From a virus: a DNA stretch of 39,045 bases. The notes beneath the pieces were generated by a model that had not been told where the DNA came from, searched no databases, and saw only the letters and a list, made by a program, of their open reading frames with translations. Each line of letters begins with the position of its first letter. Positions within the stretch are counted from its first letter, which is position 1. Below, one piece after another: positions 23,625 to 29,781 of this stretch. A program made the translations under genes and the position numbers. Where the stretch lies: positions 1 through 39,045 of the IMG/VR virus record IMGVR_UViG_3300046018_000073, one strand, 5' to 3'.

Positions 23625-24287
23625 TTAGAGCCAGTCTGTAAAGGCGGAATAAACGAGGCTGTTGAACTCTTGTGCAGCCGCAGCCCTGGCCGCAGCCCTG
23701 GCCGCAGCCCTGGCCGCATCCCTGGCCGCAGCCCTGGCCGCAGCCCAGGCCGCAGCCCAGGCCGCAGCCCTGGCCGCAGCCCAGGCCGCATCCCAGGCCG
23801 CATCCCTGGCCGCAGCCCTGGCCGCAGCCCAGGCCGCATCCCAGGCCGCAGCCCTGGCCGCAGCCCTGGCCGCATCCCAGGCCGCAGCCCTGGCCACATC
23901 CCAGGCCGCATCCCTGGCCGCGTCGTCGCCCATCAGGTAATCAAGAACAACCTCATGCGGTTCCCACAGATGCACGACCGACAGCGCTTGCTGCCTTGCG
24001 AAGTAGCGCAGCAGCGGAGTCGAATCCATGCGCGCGACGATGGTCCGCTCGCTGCAAATGAATTTGTCTTTGTTGTCGCTGCTTCCGTTGACGATGGAGC
24101 CATCGCAATGCACAAGGCACAGATGAGGCCCAGGCGCGTATTGCAGCGCCTCAAAAGGTGTCGGGCTGGCGTGCAGGCCCTGCTGACAGAGTATCAATTT
24201 GCCGGTGTGCTTCAGGACTTCGCCATCGGCAGGAACCGGCCTGCCGTCGCGCAGCGTGTCCGCTACGAAGTGCCATCCAATTTGCAT
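23625..24287 (-). CDS. Protein with folded N-domain and 20 tetrapeptide repeats
   Basis: 220 residues from ATG 24287; the longer frame upstream is an ORF extension without coding character. Residues 1-~115 form a conserved phage domain (IGWHFVADTLRDGRPVPADG, then LCQQGLHASPTPFEALQYAPG, ERTIVARMDSTPLLRYFAR and HLWEPHEVVLDYLMG), a family I know only as a domain of unknown function. The repeats start about 10 residues later: twenty units of [R/W][A/D]AA (one V), a long Ala-rich helix with Arg/Trp and Asp on fixed faces. The C-terminus is EFNSLVYSAFTDWL. Related proteins often end in such Ala-rich repeats. Function unknown. Confidence 0.8.
   Translation of the reverse strand: MQIGWHFVADTLRDGRPVPADGEVLKHTGKLILCQQGLHASPTPFEALQYAPGPHLCLVHCDGSIVNGSSDNKDKFICSERTIVARMDSTPLLRYFARQQALSVVHLWEPHEVVLDYLMGDDAARDAAWDVARAAAWDAARAAARAAAWDAAWAAARAAARDAAWDAAWAAARAAAWAAAWAAARAAARDAARAAARAAARAAAAQEFNSLVYSAFTDWL
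23676..23915 (-). repeat. Twenty-copy 12-bp tandem repeat inside a gene
   Basis: Exactly twenty 12-base units in frame. On the minus strand they read (A/T)GG G(C/A)T G(C)G GC(C/T): the first codon is Arg (AGG) or Trp (TGG), the second Ala (GCT) or Asp (GAT), the third and fourth Ala with one GTG exception. Variation is almost restricted to two bases per unit. Copy-number change would not alter the frame. Confidence 0.93.
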
Positions 24288-24321
24288 GTGCTTCTCTTGG
24301 GGTGTGGGGGTGGTGTGGGGG

Positions 24322-24543
24322 TCAGGCGGCGCCGAATTTGCGCATGACGCGACCGAACGAGTCATGCAGGACGACCCAATGCACATCGCCGCATTGGTCC
24401 GATGGGCAGTGCTGATACGCGCTGCACCAGTCTGTGAAGTGATTGACGGCTGCGTCGTAATCAGCAAACCCGTCGCGGACGATGTTCGGGTTGTCGAAGA
24501 AGCAGACTTCGACTGTGTAGCGGTGAATCGCGGTGGTGGACAT
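24322..24543 (-). CDS. First gene of leftward early operon, hypothetical
   Basis: 73 residues from ATG 24543 with GGAGCAGAGCAA upstream. Content: TAIHRYTVEVCFFDNPNIVR, DYDAAVNHFTDWCSAYQHC, and a C-terminal HWVVLHDSFGRVMRK. Three cysteines, predicted alpha-beta fold. The first gene after the leftward promoter; in lambdoid phages this place often holds a host-takeover or antitermination protein, but nothing in the sequence shows that here (no arginine-rich N-like motif). Confidence 0.7.
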   Translation of the reverse strand: MSTTAIHRYTVEVCFFDNPNIVRDGFADYDAAVNHFTDWCSAYQHCPSDQCGDVHWVVLHDSFGRVMRKFGAA

Positions 24544-24586
24544 TTGCTCTGCTCCGGTTGGTGCGCTGTTCTCAGCGCGTGGATGA

Positions 24587-24615
24587 AGTTTCGTCGCAAC
24601 GAACACTGCTGTCAA
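24587..24615 (-). promoter_or_regulatory. Leftward early promoter
   Basis: On the minus strand TTGACA (24610-24615), a 17-base spacer and GAAACT (24587-24592). The -35 is perfect and the -10 weak (3 of 6), as expected of a promoter helped or controlled by a regulator. It points to the gene at 24543. Confidence 0.6.
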
Positions 24616-24643
24616 GCGCTATCTTCAACTATTTTTCGCTTGA
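24612..24643. promoter_or_regulatory. Operator-like inverted repeat between divergent promoters
   Basis: TCAAGCG (24612-24618) and CGCTTGA (24637-24643) are perfect inverted copies separated by 18 AT-rich bases. Each arm includes part of the -35 of one of the two divergent promoters, so a dimer bound here would block both. Candidate binding site for the Cro-like protein at 24676. Confidence 0.5.
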
Positions 24644-24668
24644 CCGAAGCGCCACGATGGACGATACT
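24640..24668 (+). promoter_or_regulatory. Rightward early promoter
   Basis: TTGACC (24640-24645), 17-base spacer, GATACT (24663-24668). Five of six and four of six bases match sigma70 consensus. The predicted start falls at about 24675, on or next to the ATG of the Cro-like gene. Confidence 0.65.
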
Positions 24669-24675
24669 CTGTCGC

Positions 24676-24879
24676 ATGGACTGGAAAAGCATCATCACAG
24701 ACATTCAGTGTTCCGGCAGGACGCTGGCAGCTATCGCCAAAGAGTGCGGTTTTGCATCTGCTGGAGCCTTGCACGACCTCAAGATGACCGAGGGCGCGAC
24801 ATGCTCATATGAGCGAGGTCACAAGCTGATGGAACTGCACAAGAAGGTAAAGCGTGCAGTTGCTAAGGTGTCCGCATGA
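24676..24879 (+). CDS. Cro-like HTH regulator
   Basis: 67 residues (lambda Cro is 66). The helix-turn-helix is GRTLAAIAKECGFASAGALH (residues 14-33), with a basic C-terminus (KLMELHKKVKRAVAKVSA). It is the first gene after the rightward promoter, so by position it is the Cro-type repressor of the early switch and probably binds the inverted repeat at 24612-24643. The ATG lies at the predicted transcription start and no Shine-Dalgarno sequence precedes it, so the mRNA appears leaderless. No partner CI gene is present on the other side. Confidence 0.8.
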   Translation: MDWKSIITDIQCSGRTLAAIAKECGFASAGALHDLKMTEGATCSYERGHKLMELHKKVKRAVAKVSA

Positions 24880-25052
24880 CCCCTTGTCCAGGCAAGCCAA
24901 GCCCGATCCATGCAGGCCGAGTGCTGGCCCTGTGCCATATGTGCGATAGACGCAGCATCCGCCTTGTCGGTAAGCCCATTAGCCCCCCGGCAGAGCACAA
25001 AGGCTCGCGCTGGATGTGCGTTGACCGCGTTCCTGCTGAGAGCGAGGAATAA
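24876..25052 (+). CDS. Small Cys-containing protein
   Basis: 58 residues, ATGA overlap with the cro-like stop; its TAA is immediately followed by the next ATG. It contains LALCHMCDRRSIRLVGKPIS, a CxxC pair, and a second Cys pair is missing apart from single cysteines at residues 4 and 48, so a zinc site is possible but not certain. Unknown function. Confidence 0.65.
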   Translation: MTPCPGKPSPIHAGRVLALCHMCDRRSIRLVGKPISPPAEHKGSRWMCVDRVPAESEE

Positions 25053-25382
25053 ATGAGCCTTGACGTGTACCTTGAAGTCATGCAGCCGGTCAGTGTTTAC
25101 GACCGCAACATCACACACAACCTCAACAAGATGGCGTCCGAGGCTGGCATCTATATGCACCTCTGGAGTCCAGATGAGATGGTTCCGCCACTCACTGAGG
25201 CTTGGCAACTGATCGAGCCGCTGAAGGCTGGATTGGCGTTGCTGGAGTCGGACCCTGTTCGCTTTCGTAAGTTCGATGCGTCGAACGGGTGGGGACGATA
25301 CGAACACCTTGTCGAGTTCGTGCGCGACTACATCTCTGGATGCGAGGCTAACCCAGAGGCCGCTATTCGCGTCCGCAGGTAG
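25053..25382 (+). CDS. Conserved phage hypothetical protein
   Basis: 109 residues. The start SLDVYLEV and the blocks DRNITHNLNKMASEAGIYMH, LWSPDEM, QLIEPLKAGLALLESDP, FRKFDASNGWGRYEHLVEF are strongly reminiscent of a small protein family frequent in phages and prophages of Proteobacteria. Its function is unknown. It abuts the upstream gene without a gap. Confidence 0.8.
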   Translation: MSLDVYLEVMQPVSVYDRNITHNLNKMASEAGIYMHLWSPDEMVPPLTEAWQLIEPLKAGLALLESDPVRFRKFDASNGWGRYEHLVEFVRDYISGCEANPEAAIRVRR

Positions 25383-25385
25383 GCC

Positions 25386-25856
25386 ATGCAACGCATCATC
25401 ACTCTCCCGCTGGACTACGCCCGCTGCCCGACTCCCAAAAGGCACCCGTGCTCGAAGTCTGACAACTGCGCCCGGAATCTGCTGCCCGAAGGCGAGCCAG
25501 GCCGCCCGGTGAAGGATTTCACCTTCGGCGTGACTTGGTTTGCCGCTGCCTGCCACGGCTACATAAACGCTGCTGCTGCTATTCCAGAGGCCCAGCATGA
25601 GCGCCGCACTCATCCGCCCATTGGCTCTCATTTTGCCTGCCAAGAAATCGACGGCACGCCCGTCCCCGGATTCATTTTGACGGCCGACAACGCATCCTGT
25701 CTGGGCGGAAACGTACGTACGGTATCGGACACAACTCATGCCCCAAGGGTAGGCGACACCCACACATTCCGCGCCCCTACGGTGGGGGATGCCGACCCCC
25801 TGCGATGTGAGGGGGGCGCTCGGTGCACTGGCGCACAGACTTGGAATATCCAGTGA
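25386..25856 (+). CDS. Early protein with aberrant C-terminal extension
   Basis: 156 residues. The first ~85 (QRIITLPLDYARCPTPKRHP, CSKSDNCARNLLP, PVKDFTFGVTWFAAACHGYI) look like a small phage Cys-containing protein. The remaining ~70 residues run through a block of GC-rich hairpins (25747-25800), read like translated intergenic repeat (THTFRAPTVGDADPLRCEGG), and overlap the next gene. The original stop may have been lost by insertion or rearrangement. Confidence 0.6.
   Translation: MQRIITLPLDYARCPTPKRHPCSKSDNCARNLLPEGEPGRPVKDFTFGVTWFAAACHGYINAAAAIPEAQHERRTHPPIGSHFACQEIDGTPVPGFILTADNASCLGGNVRTVSDTTHAPRVGDTHTFRAPTVGDADPLRCEGGARCTGAQTWNIQ
25747..25800. repeat. Cluster of short hairpins, host-repeat-like
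   Basis: GGGT-7-ACCC (25747-25761) and GGGGG-7-CCCCC (25784-25800) have equal seven-base loops, with CCCC-TACGGT-GGGG between them. Translated in six frames the block resembles the peptides produced by bacterial interspersed intergenic repeats of the 'GTAGGGTGGGCATTGCCCACC' kind. Seen structure; the origin is inferred. Confidence 0.45.
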
Positions 25857-26410
25857 AGCGCGTCTATCACCCGTTCTGGCTGTGGGAAGACGTTGGCATG
25901 TGGTCGCAGCCATCGAAGGCAGGGCGCGATGAATTCCTCTCGGCCGCCGTCGAGTTCACTGGGGACGCCGAACGGTACGGCGCTGCGATGCTTCGCGTGC
26001 TTGACGAGTTCCCCATCGCTTGCGAGCACAACCTAACTGACATGGCGATGAACCGCCGTGCGTGGATTGGACATGCCGCCGTGTTCCTGGTGCTTTGCTG
26101 CCCTGAGTGGGTAACGCGCGAAGCGTGGGGAATGCTGACAGATCAGCAGCGCATCGACGCTGAGGCCAAGGCCGACGAAGCCATCAAGGAGTTTGAGCTT
26201 GCGCGAGCGAATACTGCACTACCTGCAAAAGTGGCGACGCAGAGGGTATCCGGAGATACCGGACGAGGCTCCGCCAGTGCTGGAGTTGCTGTGCAAGGCG
26301 CCATCGTACCGGGCTGTCTGCCGAGCGATCCTTTCGAACGACGTAGCGCTGACATCGCTAGGATATTCTCGCCCGAGGACACCCGCCTACATGGCGCTAA
26401 AGAGGCTTGA
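25823..26410 (+). CDS. Conserved phage hypothetical protein, long overlap with next gene
   Basis: 195 residues, GTG start after GAGGGGGG. The first ~130 (HWRTDLEYPVKRVYHPFWLW, EFTGDAERYGAAMLRVLDEF, IACEHNLTDMAMNRRAWIGH, AKADEAIKEFELA) match a family common in phages, usually about 140 residues long and ending shortly after ADEAI. Here the frame goes on for ~65 low-quality residues on top of the gene at 26199 (about 212 shared bases). A lost stop or frameshift is likely. Family function unknown. Confidence 0.72.
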   Translation: MHWRTDLEYPVKRVYHPFWLWEDVGMWSQPSKAGRDEFLSAAVEFTGDAERYGAAMLRVLDEFPIACEHNLTDMAMNRRAWIGHAAVFLVLCCPEWVTREAWGMLTDQQRIDAEAKADEAIKEFELARANTALPAKVATQRVSGDTGRGSASAGVAVQGAIVPGCLPSDPFERRSADIARIFSPEDTRLHGAKEA

Positions 26411-26462
26411 ACTAGATGAACGTTTACGACGCAACGCAGGCAAGGCTGAAGACGATCTTTGA
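26199..26462 (+). CDS. Small partner protein upstream of IbrA-like gene
   Basis: 87 residues from TTG 26199, seven bases after AAGGAG; TTG 26193 is too near that site. Content: ILHYLQKWRRRGYPEIPDEA, PSYRAVCRAILSNDVALTSL, GYSRPRTPAYMALKRLEL. The 'RRGYPEIPDEAPP ... CRAILSND ... LGYSRP' pattern is one I recall from short genes that precede IbrA-type genes in phages and islands. It overlaps ibrA by 47 bases, so translation is coupled. Probably works with IbrA/IbrB; mechanism unknown. Confidence 0.68.
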   Translation: MRERILHYLQKWRRRGYPEIPDEAPPVLELLCKAPSYRAVCRAILSNDVALTSLGYSRPRTPAYMALKRLELDERLRRNAGKAEDDL

Positions 26463-27687
26463 AGAGTTCGACAACGTGTATGTGTCGTTCTCCGGGGGCA
26501 AGGACAGCGGGGTCATGCTCAGTATGACCGTGAACTATGCACGGAGTATCGGAAGGCGCATCGGTGTGTTCCACATCGACTACGAAGCGCAGTATCAGAT
26601 GACCACTGACTACGTTGATGCAGAACTGTCGAAGAACGCCGATGTGATCGACGTGTACCGCATCTGTTTACCGATAGCTGCCTCATGCGCGACCTCGATG
26701 TCGCAGGGCTACTGGATACCTTGGGACAAGGACAAGCGCGATCTGTGGGTGCGCGAATGGCCCGCTGACGGCATCACCGAAGACAACCATGAGTTCCCGT
26801 GGTTCATCAAGGGCATGCGCGACTATGACTTACAGGAGCGCTTCTCAGAGTGGCTGCACGTCAGGATGAGGGCAAAGAAAACAGCCTGCCTCGTGGGCAT
26901 CCGGACTCAGGAGTCACTGAACCGCTGGAGAGCCATTCACAGCGACAAGAACACAAACAAATTTGACGGGCACGCTTGGACGCTGGAGATGTTTCACGGC
27001 GTCTACAACTGCTATCCGATCTTCGATTGGACCGTCGAGGATGTGTGGACATGCAACGCCCGCATGGGGTTTGACTACAACCATCTGTACGACTTGTTCT
27101 ATCAAGCCGGCGTACCGCTAGGGCACATGCGCGTAGCAAGCCCCTTCCATGAGTGCGGCATCGAGAACCTGAAGCTATATAAAGTCATTGACCCAGTGAA
27201 TTGGGGAAAGATGGTTGGCAGAACAAATGGCGTCAACTTTGCTGGCCTGTATGGCGGAACGACTGCAATGGGATGGAAGTCGATCAAGTTGCCGCCTGGT
27301 CATACGTGGAAGTCCTACATGGAGTTCTTGCTATCAACACTTCCTGAAGATACGGCCGAGAACTACAAAAAAAAACTGAGTAAGAGCCAAGAGTTTTGGA
27401 AGAACAAAGGCGGAGTACTTTCAGATGATGTTGTGTCTAAGTTGCGCTCTGCTGGCGTTGAATTCTCGGTGGCTGATTCAACGAATTACAGCACAGAGAA
27501 GCGGCCAGTGACGATGGAATATCTGGACGACATCGACATCGAAGAGTTCCGAGAGATTCCAACTTACAAAAGGATGTGTGTATGCATCATGAAGAACGAC
27601 CACCTGTGCAAGTACATGGGGTTCTCGGCAACGAAGACGGAAACGCAGATCATCGCCGAGGCGCTGAGAAAGTACAAAGACCTATGA
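26416..27687 (+). CDS. ibrA: IbrA-like PAPS-reductase-family protein
   Basis: 423 residues. The PP-loop is VSFSGGKDSGVM (residues 23-34), which binds and pyrophosphorolyses ATP in this family. Further blocks are VGIRTQESLNRW, PIFDWTVEDVWTC, FYQAGVPLGHMRVASPFHEC and a C-terminal region with VCIMKNDHLCKYMGFS. This is the IbrA/DUF3440 branch of phosphoadenosine phosphosulfate reductase-like proteins, related to DndC rather than to metabolic CysH. It is more AT-rich than its neighbours and contains a run of nine A at 27366-27374. Followed with ATGA overlap by its usual partner ibrB. Confidence 0.88.
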   Translation: MNVYDATQARLKTIFEEFDNVYVSFSGGKDSGVMLSMTVNYARSIGRRIGVFHIDYEAQYQMTTDYVDAELSKNADVIDVYRICLPIAASCATSMSQGYWIPWDKDKRDLWVREWPADGITEDNHEFPWFIKGMRDYDLQERFSEWLHVRMRAKKTACLVGIRTQESLNRWRAIHSDKNTNKFDGHAWTLEMFHGVYNCYPIFDWTVEDVWTCNARMGFDYNHLYDLFYQAGVPLGHMRVASPFHECGIENLKLYKVIDPVNWGKMVGRTNGVNFAGLYGGTTAMGWKSIKLPPGHTWKSYMEFLLSTLPEDTAENYKKKLSKSQEFWKNKGGVLSDDVVSKLRSAGVEFSVADSTNYSTEKRPVTMEYLDDIDIEEFREIPTYKRMCVCIMKNDHLCKYMGFSATKTETQIIAEALRKYKDL

Positions 27688-28190
27688 GCCCGGTCTATTC
27701 GGTCAGGGCAGTGCCTGTTGAGCAAATCCAAGCCAACACGTACAACCCAAACAGCGTTGCTCCGCCAGAAATGGCGCTCCTGGAAACATCAATTTGGGAG
27801 GATGGTTACACCATGCCAGTGGTGTGCTACTACCTGCCAGAAGTCGACAAGTACGAGATTGTCGACGGATACCACCGCTACACGGTCCTGAAGACATCGA
27901 AGCGCATCTTCGACCGTGAAGGCGGAAAGCTGCCGGTTGTTGTGATCGACAAAGACGAGTCAAACCGGATGGCGTCAACGATCCGGCACAACCGGGCGCG
28001 CGGCAATCACTCGATTGAGTTGATGTCGAACATCGTTGCCGAACTGACTCAGTCCGGGATGTCCGATGCATGGATTCTGCGCCATGTCGGCATGGACAAA
28101 GACGAACTGCTCCGCCTGAAGCAGATCACCGGCCTTGCTGCGCTGTTCAAAGACAGGCAGTTCACCGAAGCATGGGAAGACAAGGCCTAG
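27684..28190 (+). CDS. ibrB: IbrB-like ParB/sulfiredoxin-fold protein
   Basis: 168 residues from ATG 27684, overlapping the ibrA stop; the frame upstream lies inside ibrA. ParB N-terminal motifs: VPVEQIQANTYNPNSVAPPE, YEIVDGYHRYTVL (the ParB box with GYHR) and NRMASTIRHNRARGNHS (box II), then a helical C-terminus with LTQSGMSDAWILRHVGMDKD. In enteric phages IbrA/IbrB are known as joint activators of eib immunoglobulin-binding genes; ParB-like folds now have CTPase and nuclease members. The pair is conserved as an operon, so the two proteins act together, possibly on DNA. Confidence 0.88.
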   Translation: MSPVYSVRAVPVEQIQANTYNPNSVAPPEMALLETSIWEDGYTMPVVCYYLPEVDKYEIVDGYHRYTVLKTSKRIFDREGGKLPVVVIDKDESNRMASTIRHNRARGNHSIELMSNIVAELTQSGMSDAWILRHVGMDKDELLRLKQITGLAALFKDRQFTEAWEDKA

Positions 28191-28192
28191 CC

Positions 28193-28327
28193 ATGATCGT
28201 CGATCCTGACTTCCTCGACCACTGGCGCACTCGCATGCTAGTGGACGCATTGCAGGACGAGTGCGCGCCGATGTACATCATCCGCGTGTGGGCGCACTGC
28301 CAGCAGCGCAGGGGAGACACGCTGTGA
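28193..28327 (+). pseudogene. Truncated replication-region protein (N-terminal 44 residues)
   Basis: 44 residues: IVDPDFLDHWRTRMLVDALQ, then APMYIIRVWAHCQQRRGDTL. This is the N-terminal part of a much longer phage protein that commonly sits directly before the protein at 28694. The reading frame stops with TGATG overlapping an HNH gene. The expected ~150 further residues are absent, so the HNH gene seems to have replaced them. Could still be translated as a short peptide. Confidence 0.6.
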
Positions 28328-28692
28328 TGCTGCGCGACTCACCCGCAGTGCTGGCCATCAAGGAAGAGTTGAGCCGGGGCCATTCCGAGTCTAGCAGGAA
28401 GCGTATTCACAAGCGGATCAGGAACCAGCGCCTGCTTGAGGCGCGAGAGCGCGGAACGCACACCGAAGATGACTGGGAGCAACTTCTCTGTCACTTCAAC
28501 TACAGGTGTGTGAAGTGCGGCTGCTATCCAGAAGGCCGACCCTGCAAAGACCACATCGTGCCGATCTGCGATGGCGGCTCTGATGGCCTAGACAACTTGC
28601 AGCCCATGTGCCGCGAGTGCAATACAGGAAAGCGGTCGGACACCTTCAACTGGGCTGCGTACCGCGACGAGTACGGGTTCGAAAGCAACTGA
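28327..28692 (+). CDS. HNH endonuclease
   Basis: 121 residues from ATG 28327 (TGATG overlap). Zinc and HNH motif: CVKCGCYPEGRPC, KDHIVPICDGGSDGLDNLQP, MCRECNTGKRSD, with the two CxxC pairs and DH...N...H-type core of stand-alone phage HNH nucleases. The N-terminus is a basic helical region (HSESSRKRIHKRIRNQRLLE). The position inside a broken gene suggests a homing-type insertion. Confidence 0.88.
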   Translation: MLRDSPAVLAIKEELSRGHSESSRKRIHKRIRNQRLLEARERGTHTEDDWEQLLCHFNYRCVKCGCYPEGRPCKDHIVPICDGGSDGLDNLQPMCRECNTGKRSDTFNWAAYRDEYGFESN

Positions 28693-28693
28693 C

Positions 28694-29593
28694 ATGCGCG
28701 ACTATGCAAAGGTGTCACCGCACTTCTGGACCGGCAAGACCGGCAAGGCACTGAAGTCCGCTGGTGCTGAGGCTGTGATCGTCGGTCTGTATCTGATGAC
28801 AAGCCCGCACGCCAACATGATAGGGCTGTATCACTGCCCCATTACGTACATCTCATACGACACCGGGTTGACCTTCGAAGGGGCTTCGAAGGGGCTTGCA
28901 AGCGCCATAGAAGCCGATTTCTGTACTTACGAAGCGGAGTCGGAGTACGTCTTTGTGCATGAGTTCGCGGCATACCAGATTGGAGAAGAACTGGACACCA
29001 AGGACAACCGTGTCAAGGGCGTAATGAATGAGCTAGCCAAGTGCCCGAAAGGTCAATGCTGGCAAGCATTTAGAGCACGTTACTCGGCGCCGTTCAACCT
29101 TCCGTTGCCGGCTGAAGTGAAGCCTAAAAAGGTAAGCCCCTCCAAAGCCCCTTCGAAGCCAGGAGCAGGAGCAGGAGAAGAAACAGGAACAGAGAAAGAC
29201 AAATACACCGCGCCCGAGGCGCGCGAACTTTGCTTGTCTGACCTGTTGTCGGATGGCGTCGAGCGTGGGAATGCTCAGGCATGGGCGAAGGTGAGAAAGG
29301 CAAAGCGCGCCGGCCCATTGACGGCTCTTGCATGGGGAGCTGTGAAGCGTGAGGCGGTAAAGGCCGGTCTGACGGCTAACGAGGCTGTCAAGAAGGCCGC
29401 AGAGAAGGGCTGGATTGGCTTTGATTCCGACTGGCTGCACAAGCCAAACGGATTCAACAACCCACAGGCCACGACGACCAGCAACGCGGCCGATGAAACG
29501 GCAGCGTACCTACGCGAACAGGCCACGCGGGCAACCGGCCCGATTCCACCCGAGATTGCGCAGAAGCTCAGAGGAGCATTGAGGATCGCATGA
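28694..29593 (+). CDS. Replication-region protein, conserved phage family
   Basis: 299 residues. The start RDYAKVSPHFWTGKTGKALK, then LYLMTSPHANMIGLYHCPIT, FEGASKGLASAIEADFC and VFVHEFAAYQIGEELDTKDN form the conserved domain of a frequent phage protein located where lambdoid phages have the O-type replication initiator. The middle is Lys/Pro/Glu-rich linker, and the C-terminal part (WAKVRKAKRAGPLTALAWGA) is helical and may contact DNA or helicase loader. I infer a replisome organiser role; no ATPase motif is present and no helicase gene is seen nearby. Confidence 0.78.
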   Translation: MRDYAKVSPHFWTGKTGKALKSAGAEAVIVGLYLMTSPHANMIGLYHCPITYISYDTGLTFEGASKGLASAIEADFCTYEAESEYVFVHEFAAYQIGEELDTKDNRVKGVMNELAKCPKGQCWQAFRARYSAPFNLPLPAEVKPKKVSPSKAPSKPGAGAGEETGTEKDKYTAPEARELCLSDLLSDGVERGNAQAWAKVRKAKRAGPLTALAWGAVKREAVKAGLTANEAVKKAAEKGWIGFDSDWLHKPNGFNNPQATTTSNAADETAAYLREQATRATGPIPPEIAQKLRGALRIA

Positions 29594-29781
29594 CCTACGA
29601 AGAAGGCTTCGATGCTGGCGAGCGCCAGTCCTACGAGGACCGGCAGACGCAGCACTTTCGGCAGCGGCCGGAAGTTATCCACAGCCCCTGGACGCGCGGA
29701 TTCTGGGATGGCTACACCGCAAGGCGTGTGCTGTGGCAGATGCAGCAGCCGCGCACGTTCCGACAACTGGAGGCCGCATGA
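29590..29781 (+). CDS. Small hypothetical protein
   Basis: 63 residues, ATGA overlap. Polar, with YEEGFDAGERQSYEDRQTQH and SPWTRGFWDGYTARRVLWQM. The repeated 'GFDAG...' and 'GFWDGYTAR' are typical of small phage proteins of unknown role. Supported by overlaps with both neighbours. Confidence 0.68.
   Translation: MTYEEGFDAGERQSYEDRQTQHFRQRPEVIHSPWTRGFWDGYTARRVLWQMQQPRTFRQLEAA

Noticed and set aside
23676-23915. CRISPR-like array
   Set aside because: The units are contiguous 12-base repeats without spacers and lie in frame inside a gene.
23662-23940. Long open frames on the plus strand through the 12-bp repeat
   Set aside because: A 12-base repeat without stops leaves several frames open; they read only Ala or Pro/Gly-rich strings. 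The minus-strand frame has a folded N-terminal domain and a proper start.
24819-25913. Long minus-strand open frame of 364 codons
   Set aside because: It lies opposite several coupled plus-strand genes and gives an Arg/Ser-rich product; no promoter or ribosome site.
27576-27683. Upstream extension of the ParB-like gene
   Set aside because: These codons lie within ibrA in another frame; ATG 27684 has the ATGA overlap.
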